64,000 bases of DNA, taken from contig NZ_JAEKKT010000181.1 in the NCBI RefSeq assembly GCF_019510245.1, forward strand, positions 62,001 through 126,000, read 5' to 3'. The notes beneath the pieces are model-generated. The model was not told the DNA's origin and ran no database searches. It saw only the letters and a program-made list of their open reading frames with translations. Shown here in pieces: positions 8,532 to 17,402 of this stretch (within the stretch, counting starts at the first letter, position 1; every line of letters starts with the position of its first letter). The DNA is from Streptomyces sp. (lineage in GTDB: Bacteria > Actinomycetota > Actinomycetes > Streptomycetales > Streptomycetaceae). Both the position numbers and the translations under genes were made by a program.

Positions 8532-8726
8532 TCAGAACTTGATGCTGCCGATCATGCTGGCGACGTTGGTCGTCAGATCGCTGATCGTCGGTGCGACGGT
8601 CGAGGAGGCGAGATAGAAACCGAGCAGCATGCACACCACTGCATGACCGCCCTTCAGACCCGACTTCTTGATCAACAAGAAGACGATGATCGCCAGCAGC
8701 ACCACCGCCGAAATCGAGAGTGCCAC
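8532..8726 (-). CDS. 64-residue membrane protein resembling small proteins of actinomycete integrative elements
   Basis: Starts at GTG 8726 with a strong GGAGGTGAG site 6-7 bp upstream. The N-terminus is a transmembrane helix (MALSISAVVLLAIIVFLLIKK) followed by SGLKGGHAVVCMLLGFYLAS, a second helix, and an amphipathic tail. Small proteins of this ISAVVL-KKSGLK-GHA pattern are, in my recollection, common near replication/transfer genes of actinomycete integrative and conjugative elements and also occur in Streptomyces chromosomes. No other element genes are next to it. Function unknown. Confidence 0.8.
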   Translation of the reverse strand: MALSISAVVLLAIIVFLLIKKSGLKGGHAVVCMLLGFYLASSTVAPTISDLTTNVASMIGSIKF

Positions 8727-8928
8727 GGCGGCTCACCTCCAAAGATCCCAGGGATGCGGGGGGTTCGGACTATGGGGGTTGTAGATCACGTTGTGGATCG
8801 GTACAGCAATTCCATGCGCGAGCCAGCAGGTTCATACCCACTCAGCGGTAGTGATCATAACTATGCGTGCTCGCGCATCGCTCGGCGCACGGCCGCACAA
8901 GGGGGCGCATGGCCAATATGGTCGGGGG

Positions 8929-11049
8929 ATGACGACCGAGGCTGTCTCATTCCCCCGCCGGCACGCCCGCACCCAGCGTTTCACGCTCGGCGCGCCGCGC
9001 GCGTTCACCGTGGCCCCCGACGGCTCCCGCGTGGCGTTTCTGCGCTCCGGTTCCGGCACCGACCGCGCCAACTCCCTCTGGGTCCTTGACGTACCGGGCG
9101 GCGAGGAGCGCCTCGCGGCGGACCCGCGCACCCTGCTCGGCGGCGCCGAGGAGCACCTCTCGCCCGAGGAGCGGGCCCGTCGCGAACGCAGCCGGGAGGG
9201 CGGTGCCGGCATCGTCGGCTACGCCGCCGACGCGGCCCTGGAGTTGGCGTCTTTCGCCTTGTCAGGACGGCTTTTCACGGCCGAGCTCAGGGCCGGTACG
9301 GCACGCGAACTCACCGTCCCCGGGCCGGTGATCGACCCGCGCCCGTCCCCCGACGGCCGGCATGTCGCGTACGTCGCGGCGGGCGCCCTGCGGGTGGTGG
9401 GCGCCGAGGGCGAGGGCGACCGGGCGCTCGCGGAGCCGGAGTCGGAACTGGTCACCTACGGATTGGCCGAGTTCATCGCGGCCGAGGAGATGGGCCGGTC
9501 CCGCGGCTTCTGGTGGTCGCCGGAGTCCGACCGGCTGCTCGTGGCGCGCGTGGACGACACGCCGGTACCACGGTGGTGGATCGCCGACCCCGCCCACCCG
9601 GAGCGTGAGCCACATCATGTCGCCTACCCGGCGGCGGGCACCGCCAACGCGGACGTACGCCTGTTCGTCCAGGGCCTGGACGGGGCGCGCACGGAGGTCT
9701 CCTGGGACCGGGCACGCTATCCGTACGTGGCGCATGTGCACTGGTCAGAGGCGGGCGCCCCCCTCCTGCTCGTACAGGCGCGCGACCAGCGCAGCCAGCT
9801 GTTCCTGGCCGTGGACCCGGAGTCGGGAGCGACCCGGATGGTGCACGCCGACGAAGATCCAACATGGCTTGAACTGTTCGGTGGAGTGCCCTGCTGGAGC
9901 CCCTCCGGGCAGCTGGTCCGGATCGCCGACGAGGGCGGCGCCCGGGTGCTCGCGGTGGGTGAACGTCCCCTCACCGGACCCCAGTTGCACATCCGAGCGG
10001 TTCTCGACGTGACCGCCGACGACGTGCTGGTTTCCGCGTCCGCCGGCGAGGAGGCCGAGTCCCCCGAGATCGGCGAGGTGCACGTCTACCGCGTGAACGA
10101 GCTCGGCGTGGAGCGCGTGTCGCAGGAGCCCGGCGTGCATACGGCGGTGCGCGCCGGGGGCGTGACCGTACTGGTCTCCGCCACCCTGGACCGCCCGGGC
10201 ACCCGCACCCAGGTACTGCATGACGGAAAGCATCTGGCGACTGTCACGTCGTACGCCGAAGACCCCGGTTTGTCCCCGCGCGTGACGCTTACCGAGGGGG
10301 GCGCACGCCGAATTCCGTGCGCCGTGCTTATGCCACAGGACTACCACGGGGACACTCCCCTTCCGGTTTTGCTCGACCCGTACGGAGGTCCGCACGGCCA
10401 GCGGGTGGTCGCCGCGCACAACGCCCACCTGACCTCACAGTGGTTCGCCGACCAGGGCTTCGCGGTGATCGTCGCCGACGGCCGGGGCACCCCGGGCCGC
10501 TCCCCCGCCTGGGAGAAGTCCATCAAGGACGACGTCGCGGCGATCGTCCTCCAGGACCAGGTCGACGCCCTCCAGGCGCTCGCCGCCGACTTTCCCCTCG
10601 ACCTGACCAAGGTGGCGATCCGCGGCTGGTCCTTCGGCGGCTACCTGGCCGCCCTCGCGGCCCTGCGCCGCCCGGACGTCTTCCACGCGGCGGTGGTGGG
10701 CGCCCCCGTGACCGACCTGCGCCTGTACGACACCCACTACCAGGAGCGCTACCTCGGCCACCCCGGCGAACAGCCGGAGGTCTACCGCCGCAACTCGGTG
10801 ATCGACGACGAGGGCCTGACCGAGGCGGCCGAACCACACCGGCCCATGATGATCATCCACGGCCTCGCCGACGACAACGTGGTGGTCGCCCACTCCCTGC
10901 GCCTGTCCAGCGCCCTCCTGGCAGCGGGCCGTCCGCACGAGGTCCTGCCCCTGTCGGGCGTCACGCACATGACCCCGCAGGAACAGGTGGCGGAGAACCT
11001 GCTGCTGCTCCAGCTGGACTTCCTCCGGCGCACCCTCAAGCTGGGCTGA
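8929..11049 (+). CDS. S9 family prolyl oligopeptidase / dipeptidyl-peptidase IV-type peptidase
   Basis: 706 residues. The N-terminal two thirds form a beta-propeller-like DPP IV N-terminal domain (repeated DPRPSPDGRHVAYV-type blades). The C-terminal alpha/beta hydrolase domain carries the triad: Ser568 in GWSFGGYL, Asp648 in GLADDNV and His680 in GVTHM. The start was placed at ATG 8929 after GGGGG, giving MTTEAVSFPRRHARTQRF; an ORF extending to 8791 lacks coding character. There is no signal peptide, so the enzyme is probably cytoplasmic and would cut small peptides near proline or alanine. It lies next to three oligopeptide importers, which fits a role in processing imported peptides. Confidence 0.93.
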   Translation: MTTEAVSFPRRHARTQRFTLGAPRAFTVAPDGSRVAFLRSGSGTDRANSLWVLDVPGGEERLAADPRTLLGGAEEHLSPEERARRERSREGGAGIVGYAADAALELASFALSGRLFTAELRAGTARELTVPGPVIDPRPSPDGRHVAYVAAGALRVVGAEGEGDRALAEPESELVTYGLAEFIAAEEMGRSRGFWWSPESDRLLVARVDDTPVPRWWIADPAHPEREPHHVAYPAAGTANADVRLFVQGLDGARTEVSWDRARYPYVAHVHWSEAGAPLLLVQARDQRSQLFLAVDPESGATRMVHADEDPTWLELFGGVPCWSPSGQLVRIADEGGARVLAVGERPLTGPQLHIRAVLDVTADDVLVSASAGEEAESPEIGEVHVYRVNELGVERVSQEPGVHTAVRAGGVTVLVSATLDRPGTRTQVLHDGKHLATVTSYAEDPGLSPRVTLTEGGARRIPCAVLMPQDYHGDTPLPVLLDPYGGPHGQRVVAAHNAHLTSQWFADQGFAVIVADGRGTPGRSPAWEKSIKDDVAAIVLQDQVDALQALAADFPLDLTKVAIRGWSFGGYLAALAALRRPDVFHAAVVGAPVTDLRLYDTHYQERYLGHPGEQPEVYRRNSVIDDEGLTEAAEPHRPMMIIHGLADDNVVVAHSLRLSSALLAAGRPHEVLPLSGVTHMTPQEQVAENLLLLQLDFLRRTLKLG

Positions 11050-11151
11050 GCGGAATCTCTCCACGGAGCACCGCAACCATCAATTGAGGAACCACGACGA
11101 AGCACCAGCCAGGTCCGCGAGAGCGGCGCCGGTTTAGGCGCAAAAATGGGC

Positions 11152-11187
11152 AACGGGCCGGAGCGACATGGCGCGCTCCGGCCCGTT
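11152..11187. terminator. bidirectional 14-bp stem terminator
   Basis: Arms 11152-11165 (AACGGGCCGGAGCG) and 11174-11187 are perfectly complementary with an 8-base loop, ending in TTT on the plus strand. It stands between the convergent peptidase gene and peptide transporter set I, so it can serve both. Confidence 0.85.
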
Positions 11188-11294
11188 TACGGCACCCGCA
11201 CGGCCGTACGCTGATTAGACTGCCCCGTCCGTATATCGAGACCGGGTCGGAGAAGTTGCCTGCGTGTTAACGCGATTGACCCGCATACGCCCCG

Positions 11295-12356
11295 CTATGC
11301 ACCCCCGTCTCCAAGATCGTCCGGCGGCACCACCCGCTTCTCCTCCGCGAAGTGACACGCGGAATCATGCGCCGCCGGCCCCGGCACGAGCCGGAACACG
11401 GCGGGCACCGCGAGCGCCGGCACCTCGACCGCGCACCGCTCCTCGGCCTTCCAGCACCTCGTGCGGAACCGGCACCCCGACGGAATGTTCGTCGGCGACG
11501 GCACGTCCCCGCTCAGGATGATCCGCTCCCGGTGCTCCCGCGCCTCCGGGTCCGGTACCGGCACCGCGGAGAGCAGGGCCTGGGTGTAGGGGTGGGTCGG
11601 GTGGTCGTAGATCTCCTCGTCCTTGCCGATCTCCACGATCCTCCCGAGGTACATCACCCCGACCCGGTCCGAGATGTGCCGCACGATCGACAGGTCGTGG
11701 GCGATGAAGACGTACGACAGGTCGAACTCGTTCTGGAGCCGGTCGAGCAGATTGATCACCTGGGCCTGGACGGAGACGTCGAGCGCGGACACCGGTTCGT
11801 CGGCGACGATCACCTCGGGGCGCAGCGCCAGCCCCCGTGCGATGCCGATGCGTTGCCGCTGGCCGCCGGAGAACTGGTGCGGATAGCGGTTGATGTACTC
11901 AGGGTTGAGCCCCACGACGTCCAGCAGCTCCTGGACCCGCCTGCGCCGGTCGCCCTTGGGAGCCGCCTCGGGATGGATCTCGTACGGCTCCCCGATGATG
12001 TCGCCGACGGTCATCCTGGGGTTGAGGGACGTGTACGGGTCCTGGAAGACCATCTGGATGTTGCGGCGGACGGTCTTGAGCGCCCGCCCGCTCAGCTTGG
12101 TGATGTCGTCCCCCTTGTACCTGATCGACCCCGCCGTCGGCCGCTCAAGGTTGACGAGCATCTTGGCGACCGTCGACTTCCCGCAGCCGGACTCGCCGAC
12201 GATGCCCAGCGTCTCTCCTTTGCCGAGCGTGAAGTCGACACCGTCGACGGCCTTGACCGCGCCGATCTGTTTCTTGATCAAGATGCCCTGGGTCAAGGGG
12301 TAGTGCTTGACCAGTCCACTTACTTCCAGGATCGGCTCAACCACCCTGTCAACCAT
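11295..12356 (-). CDS. peptide transporter set I, ATP-binding protein (OppF/DppF type)
   Basis: 353 residues. ATPase motifs are Walker A GESGCGKST, signature FSGGQRQRIGIARGLAL, Walker B VIVADEPVSALD and switch His in FIAHDLSIVRH; the C-terminal oligopeptide-transporter extension has PSGCRFRTRCW. The start is set at ATG 12356, preceded by GGAGGGAGTGCCTCA, overlapping the preceding ATPase gene by 8 bp; an upstream in-frame start at 12386 has no better ribosome site. It is the last gene of set I. OppF-type subunits pair with the OppD-type partner to power import through the two permeases. Confidence 0.93.
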   Translation of the reverse strand: MVDRVVEPILEVSGLVKHYPLTQGILIKKQIGAVKAVDGVDFTLGKGETLGIVGESGCGKSTVAKMLVNLERPTAGSIRYKGDDITKLSGRALKTVRRNIQMVFQDPYTSLNPRMTVGDIIGEPYEIHPEAAPKGDRRRRVQELLDVVGLNPEYINRYPHQFSGGQRQRIGIARGLALRPEVIVADEPVSALDVSVQAQVINLLDRLQNEFDLSYVFIAHDLSIVRHISDRVGVMYLGRIVEIGKDEEIYDHPTHPYTQALLSAVPVPDPEAREHRERIILSGDVPSPTNIPSGCRFRTRCWKAEERCAVEVPALAVPAVFRLVPGPAAHDSACHFAEEKRVVPPDDLGDGGA

Positions 12357-13335
12357 TGAGGCACTCCCTCCAGAAGTGACAGGCACTGCCCCGGCGTGGG
12401 TCCACCTCGTACAGCGGCGGTTCGTCGGTGCGGCACACGTCCTGGGCCATCGGGCAGCGCGGGTTGAAGGCGCACCCCGGAGGGATGTTCATCAGGTTGG
12501 GCGGCAGGCCCCTGATGGCGTAGAGCTCCTGCCCCTTCTGGTCGAGACGCGGGATGGAGTCGAGGAGCCCGCGCGTGTAGGGGTGGGCCGGCGCCTTGTA
12601 GATGTCGTGCACCGGCGCGGACTCGACGATCCGCCCCGCGTACATGACGGCGATCCGGTCGGCGACGTCCGCGACCACCCCCAGGTCGTGGGTGATCAGG
12701 ATCAGCCCCATGTGGTACTCGCGCTGCAACTCCGCGAGCAAGTCCATGACCTGGGCCTGCACGGTCACGTCGAGGGCGGTCGTCGGCTCGTCGGCGATGA
12801 TGAGCGCCGGCTCCAGGGCCAGCGCCATGGCGATCATGATGCGCTGACGCATGCCTCCGGAGAACTGGTGCGGATAGTCCCGCACCCGCTGGGCGGCGGC
12901 CGGGATCCGCACCCGGTCCATCAGCTCGACGGCCCTGGCCCGCGCATCCTTCCGGGACATCCCCCGGTGCACGACGAACATCTCGCCGAGCTGGTCGCCC
13001 ACGCTCAGCACCGGGTTGAGCGCCGACAACGCGTCCTGGAAGATCATCGCCATCTCGGCGCCCCGGACCTTCCTCCTCTCCTCTTCCTTCAGCTTCAGCA
13101 GATCTCGGCCCCGGAAGAGGATCTCGCCGCCGCCGATCCGCCCGGGCGGTGTGTCCAGGATCCCCATCACGGCCTGGGCGGTCACCGACTTGCCGGACCC
13201 CGACTCGCCCAGCACGGCCAGCGTCTCCCCCTCGTCGACGGCGTACGAGACGCCGTTGACCGCCTTCGCGACCCCGTCCCGCATCCGGAACTCCACGTGC
13301 AGATCACGCACTTCGAGCAGCACGGCGGCGCTCAC
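12349..13335 (-). CDS. peptide transporter set I, ATP-binding protein (OppD/DppD type)
   Basis: 328 residues from a GTG whose GTGA overlaps the permease stop. Motifs are Walker A GESGSGKSV, signature FSGGMRQRIMIA, Walker B LIIADEPTTALD and ITHDLGVVAD. The C-terminal extension (PPGCAFNPRCPMAQDVC) has the cysteines that in several Dpp/Opp ATPases bind a 4Fe-4S cluster. The reading frame stays open much further upstream because of GC bias, but that sequence is antisense-like and overlaps the permease. It forms a heterodimer with the following OppF-type protein. Confidence 0.93.
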   Translation of the reverse strand: MSAAVLLEVRDLHVEFRMRDGVAKAVNGVSYAVDEGETLAVLGESGSGKSVTAQAVMGILDTPPGRIGGGEILFRGRDLLKLKEEERRKVRGAEMAMIFQDALSALNPVLSVGDQLGEMFVVHRGMSRKDARARAVELMDRVRIPAAAQRVRDYPHQFSGGMRQRIMIAMALALEPALIIADEPTTALDVTVQAQVMDLLAELQREYHMGLILITHDLGVVADVADRIAVMYAGRIVESAPVHDIYKAPAHPYTRGLLDSIPRLDQKGQELYAIRGLPPNLMNIPPGCAFNPRCPMAQDVCRTDEPPLYEVDPRRGSACHFWRECLNG

Positions 13336-14312
13336 CTCAGCTTCGGGTCGAGGGCGTCGCGCACCGCGTCGCCGAGCATGATGAAGGCCAGGACGGTGAG
13401 CGCGAGGGCCCCCGAGGGCCACAGCAGCGCGTGCGGGGCGTTGCGGATGTAGGGCGAGGCGGCGGAGATGTCGATGCCCCAGGAGACGCTGGGCGGCTTC
13501 AGGCCGACGCCGAGGTACGACAGGGTCGCCTCCAGGGCGATGTAGGTGCCGAGGGCGATGGTCGCGACGACGATCACGGGGGCCACCGCGTTGGGTGCGA
13601 TGTGCCGCAGCAGGATCCGGGAGTTGGAGGCGCCGAGGGCGCGGGCGGCCTGGACGTAGTCGTTCTGCTTGGCGGTGATCACCGAGCCGCGGGCGATCCG
13701 GGAGATCTGGGGCCAGCCGAGCAGCACCATGAACCCGATGACCGGCCAGACCGTATTGCTCGTCACCACCGAGAGGAGGACGAGACCGCCGAGGACGACC
13801 GGGATCGCGAAGAAGACGTCGGTGATCCGGGACAGCACCGAGTCCCAGACGCCACCGAAGAAGCCGGCGAGCCCGCCGAGCACCGATCCGAACAGCGCGA
13901 CCCCGAGGGTGGCGCAGACGCCCACCGTGACGGACGTACGGGCGCCGTAGACGGTCCGCGTGTAGACGTTGCAGCCCTGTCCGTCGTAGCCGAAGGGAGC
14001 GCCCGGCTGGGGGCCCTCCTGGGCCTTGGCGAGGTCGCACTTGAGGGGGGAGCCGGAGGCGATCAGGGACGGCCACAGGGAGATGACGACGAGGAAGAGG
14101 ATGACGAGGGCGGAGACGAGGAAGACGGGGTTGCGCCGCAGGTCCCGCCAGGCGTCCGACCAGAGCGAGCGGGGCTTGGCCGCGGGCCCGGTGCCGAGCG
14201 GTCCGCCCGGCGTCCGTTCCAGCGTCTCGGCCTCGGTCGTCGCGAGGTCCATCGCGCCGCCCATGCCCGTCCCGGCGATGGCCCGGTCCTGCTCGAACGG
14301 CTGCTCAGGCAT
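13332..14312 (-). CDS. peptide transporter set I, permease (DppC/OppC type)
   Basis: 326 residues. A cytoplasmic N-terminus of about 60 residues (AAKPRSLWSDAWRDLRRNP before the first helix) is typical of the OppC family. Six helices follow, with the EAA coupling loop NDYVQAARALGASNSRILLRHI (about 215-237) that docks on the ATPases. It ends with DAVRDALDPKLR, the usual OppC C-terminus. ATG 14312 lies inside the end of the DppB-type gene (8-bp overlap), and the 3' end overlaps the ATPase gene by 4 bp. Confidence 0.93.
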   Translation of the reverse strand: MPEQPFEQDRAIAGTGMGGAMDLATTEAETLERTPGGPLGTGPAAKPRSLWSDAWRDLRRNPVFLVSALVILFLVVISLWPSLIASGSPLKCDLAKAQEGPQPGAPFGYDGQGCNVYTRTVYGARTSVTVGVCATLGVALFGSVLGGLAGFFGGVWDSVLSRITDVFFAIPVVLGGLVLLSVVTSNTVWPVIGFMVLLGWPQISRIARGSVITAKQNDYVQAARALGASNSRILLRHIAPNAVAPVIVVATIALGTYIALEATLSYLGVGLKPPSVSWGIDISAASPYIRNAPHALLWPSGALALTVLAFIMLGDAVRDALDPKLR

Positions 14313-15228
14313 AGCGGATCCTCGGGTCGAGTACGGCGTAGAGCAGGTCCACCAGGAGATTGGCCACCAGGAACACCAGGACCAGCACGGTCACGAACCC
14401 CACCACCGTCTGCGTGTTCTGCCGCAGGATGCCCTGGTAGAGCTGGTAGCCGACGCCGTGGATGTTGAAGATCCGCTCGGTGACGATCGCGCCGCCCATC
14501 AGCGCGCCGATGTCGGTGCCGATGAAGGTGACGACGGGGATGAGCGAGTTGCGCAGCAGGTGCCGTACGACAACCCGCCGCCGGGGCAGCCCTTTGGCGA
14601 CAGCCGTACGGACGTAGTCGCTCCGCTTGTTGTCGGCGATGGAGGTACGGGTCAGCCGGGTGACGTAGGCGAGCGACACGGAGGCGAGCACCAGCCCCGG
14701 CACGATCAGCTCGCCGAAGGTGGCCTCCGGGGAGACGGAGGGTCTGATCCATCCCCACTCCACCCCCAGCAGGAGCTGGAGCAGCAGACCGGTGACGAAG
14801 GTCGGTACGGAGATGACGACCAGGGTGGCCAGCAGCACTCCGGTGTCGACGGGCCGCCCGCGCCGCAGTCCGGTCACCACGCCCAGCGTGATGCCGATGA
14901 CGATCTCGATGACGATGGCCACGATGGTCAGCCGGATGGTGACGGGGAACGCGGTGGACATGAGCTCGGTGACCGGCTGTCCGTTGAACGCCGTACCGAA
15001 GTCGCCGGTGAAGACGTTCCCCATATAGGTGAGGTATTGCTGCCACACCGGCTTGTCGAGTCCGAACTCCTTCTTCAACTGGGCGGCGGTCGCCGGATCG
15101 CAGGCCCGCTCACCGCAGAGCCCCGCGATCGGGTCGCCCATGACGTTGACCATGAGGAAGATCAGCAGCGTGGCCCCGACGAACACCGGGATCATCTGGA
15201 GCAGCCGCCGGACGACGTAGCGTCCCAT
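14305..15228 (-). CDS. peptide transporter set I, permease (DppB/OppB type)
   Basis: 307 residues beginning MGRYVVRRLLQMIPVFVGATL, the standard DppB start with one helix, followed by a periplasm-side loop containing a Cys pair (LCGERACD), then five helices. The EAA loop reads SDYVRTAVAKGLPRRRVVVRH. The C-terminus (AVLDPRIRYA) is diagnostic of the family. It begins 6 bp after the binding-protein stop codon, so set I has the common order lipoprotein-B-C-D-F, unlike sets II and III. Confidence 0.93.
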   Translation of the reverse strand: MGRYVVRRLLQMIPVFVGATLLIFLMVNVMGDPIAGLCGERACDPATAAQLKKEFGLDKPVWQQYLTYMGNVFTGDFGTAFNGQPVTELMSTAFPVTIRLTIVAIVIEIVIGITLGVVTGLRRGRPVDTGVLLATLVVISVPTFVTGLLLQLLLGVEWGWIRPSVSPEATFGELIVPGLVLASVSLAYVTRLTRTSIADNKRSDYVRTAVAKGLPRRRVVVRHLLRNSLIPVVTFIGTDIGALMGGAIVTERIFNIHGVGYQLYQGILRQNTQTVVGFVTVLVLVFLVANLLVDLLYAVLDPRIRYA

Positions 15229-15234
15229 CCCGGT

Positions 15235-16866
15235 TCAGCTGACCTTGATCTCGTTGTAGACGGGAACGCTGAACGGGTTGAGGGCCACGTTCGACAGCCG
15301 CTCGGAGTAACCGGCGCTGCCGTTCTGGTACCAGAGCGGAATGGCGGCCATGTTGTCGCGGACGACTTCCTCGGCCTGCTGGAAGGTGGACACGGCCTTG
15401 CCGGTGTCGGTCTGGGCGTTCGCCTGGTCGACGAGCTTGTCGAAGTCCTTGTTGGACCACTTGCCGTCGTTGGAGGAGGCGTTGGTGTAGTAGAGCGGCT
15501 GGAGGAAGTTCTGGATGAGCGGGTAGTCCATCTGCCAGCCGGCGCGGAACGGTCCGGTCATCTTGTGCCGGCCGATCTGGTTCCGGAAGTCGGCGAACGT
15601 GCCGATCGGGTTCCCGACGCATGCCTTGTCGTTGCCCAGTGCGTTGTTGATGGAGTTGCACACGGCGTCCACCCACATCCTGTGCGAGCCGGTGTCGGCG
15701 TTGTACGTGATCTTGAGCTGGCCGCCGGGCAGTCCCCCGCCCTCCTGGATGAGCCTCTTGGCCTGGGCGGGGTCGTAGTCGCAGGCGCTCCCGCACAGCC
15801 CTTCCTTGAAGCCGCCGTCCGCGCCGAGCACGGGCGAGGTCCAGTCGGTGGCCGGGGTCCGGGTGTTCCGGAAGATGGTGTCGGTGATCTGCTTCCGGTT
15901 GATCGCCATGGAGAGGCCGGTGCGGACCTTCTCCGCTCCGCTCCTGCTCCAGGCGCTGTCGTAGTAGGGGAAGGCGAGCGTCTGGATGATGCCGGCCGGG
16001 GTGTTGATGTAACGGTCACCGAGATCGCTCTTGACGTTCTTCAGCTGCGACGCGGGGACGTCGTCGACGAGGTCGAGGTTGCCGGCGATGAGATCGGTGT
16101 ACGCGGTGTCGCTGTCCGTGTAGACCTTGAGGGTCACTCCGTCGTTCTGCGCCTTGTCGGCCCCGGGATAGCCGTCCCACTTCTTCAGGGACATCTGCGA
16201 GCCCTTGGTGTAGGACTCGATGCGGTACGGCCCGTCGCCGACCGGCTGCGCCAGCCAGCCGGCGTGGTCGGTGAAGAAGGACTGCGGCAGCGGTGCGAAG
16301 GCCGCGTAGCCGAGGGTGTCGGGGAAGCTGGAGAACTTCTGGTTGAGCGCGACGGTGAAGGTCCTGTCGTCGACGACCTTCAGACCGGAGAGCGTCTCGG
16401 CGCTCTGTGAGCCGCTGTCCGGGTGGACCTTGTCGTAGCCCTGGATGTAGCCGAAGAAGTAGGCGTTCTTCTGGTTGTTCTTGAGGCTCGCTCCGTAGTT
16501 CCAGGCGTCGACGAAGGACTTCGCGGTCACCTTCTCGCCGTTACTGAACGTCCAGCCGTCCTTGAGGGTGATCGTGAAGTTCTGCGAGTCGCTCGTGTCG
16601 ATCTTCTGGGCGAGCATGTCCTCGGCCTTGCCGGTCTTCGGGTCGTACTTCTTCAGGCCCCGGAAGATCATGTCCAGGACCTTGCCGCCCTGGACCTCGT
16701 TGGTGTTGGACGGCTCCAGGGGGTTCTGCGGGTCGCCCCAGGAGGAGCTGAGCACGCCGCTCTCGCCCCCGCCGCCCCCGCTGCCGCCACCGCCCCCGCA
16801 GGCCGTGACGGCGAGCGCCACCACGGCCGCGCAGGCCGCCCCTCGGGCGTGCGTGGCTGAACGCAT
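15235..16866 (-). CDS. peptide transporter set I, extracytoplasmic binding lipoprotein (SBP family 5)
   Basis: 543 residues from ATG 16866, with GGAGGAGG 7 bp upstream. The signal peptide (MRSATHARGAACAAVVALA) ends in the lipobox VTAC, followed by a Gly/Ser spacer. The mature part is an SBP_bac_5 fold: DMIFRGLKKYDPKTGK near the start, the ITLKDGWTFSNGEKVTAKSF block (about 115-135), and GDGPYRIESYTKGSQM in the middle. Family 5 proteins capture di- and oligopeptides or similar ligands. It is the first gene of set I; a 23-bp dyad lies about 80 bp upstream. Confidence 0.94.
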   Translation of the reverse strand: MRSATHARGAACAAVVALAVTACGGGGGSGGGGGESGVLSSSWGDPQNPLEPSNTNEVQGGKVLDMIFRGLKKYDPKTGKAEDMLAQKIDTSDSQNFTITLKDGWTFSNGEKVTAKSFVDAWNYGASLKNNQKNAYFFGYIQGYDKVHPDSGSQSAETLSGLKVVDDRTFTVALNQKFSSFPDTLGYAAFAPLPQSFFTDHAGWLAQPVGDGPYRIESYTKGSQMSLKKWDGYPGADKAQNDGVTLKVYTDSDTAYTDLIAGNLDLVDDVPASQLKNVKSDLGDRYINTPAGIIQTLAFPYYDSAWSRSGAEKVRTGLSMAINRKQITDTIFRNTRTPATDWTSPVLGADGGFKEGLCGSACDYDPAQAKRLIQEGGGLPGGQLKITYNADTGSHRMWVDAVCNSINNALGNDKACVGNPIGTFADFRNQIGRHKMTGPFRAGWQMDYPLIQNFLQPLYYTNASSNDGKWSNKDFDKLVDQANAQTDTGKAVSTFQQAEEVVRDNMAAIPLWYQNGSAGYSERLSNVALNPFSVPVYNEIKVS

Positions 16867-17402
16867 GGCGTGCCTCCTCCGTGCAGGGTGATCCGTCGAC
16901 CGGAGGACCGACCGATCGTTCCGTGGATGATCCGCTATCGGCCAATATCGACCAAATAGGTCGATATCGCTCATCCACTGCCCCGAACGGAGGCCTTCCG
17001 GGGACCCCATGACGGCCTTTAGAGGGACACCTCACCCGATTACAGACACCCCTCCGGGGCCCGCTCGAGGATCTTGCGGCGGCGGCGCAATGGATCTCCC
17101 TGCAACGATGCCGAAACGTTGGATTGCGACCCGCCGATGTACGCATTTCGGCACCCTCGCGTCCGCATAACGAACTCATTGCCCGTTTTGCGCAGTTCAC
17201 CCGAACTAAAGCACGGTGCGATTACGAGGCGCTACCCGCGTAGCTACGGAACGGTCAAGGCCAGGCAAAGAAAGTAAAGAGAAACCCAAGTCGCCCGAGA
17301 ATTTATTGACCTTGAATGAATTGCGTTGAAAAAGTCCGGCGTAGCCCGTAGGGGAGTGTGTCCCTGCGGAGTCATCAGACCCTCCCTTGGGCCAGGAGCA
17401 CC
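16867..17402. other. 536-bp intergenic region between divergent peptide transporter sets I and II
   Basis: No convincing gene lies here. The region is clearly poorer in GC than its surroundings toward the set II side (around 17150-17340, with stretches such as AAAGAAAGTAAAGAG), as expected for promoter DNA. It contains the dyad at 16945-16967 on the set I side and, on the set II side, a TTGACC at 17306 that could be a -35 element, though no good -10 was found. Short frames here lack ribosome sites. Confidence 0.7.
16945..16967. promoter_or_regulatory. 9-bp inverted repeat, candidate operator of peptide transporter set I
   Basis: ATATCGACC (16945-16953) and GGTCGATAT (16959-16967) are exact reverse complements separated by AAATA. 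The AT-rich dyad stands out in GC-rich DNA and lies 79 bp upstream of the set I lipoprotein start. The cognate regulator is not encoded nearby in an obvious way. Confidence 0.5.

Noticed and set aside
14026..16410. Long plus-strand frame opposite the set I permeases and lipoprotein
   Set aside because: Composition is a typical GC shadow, there is no ribosome site, and the minus-strand genes have full domains and coupling.
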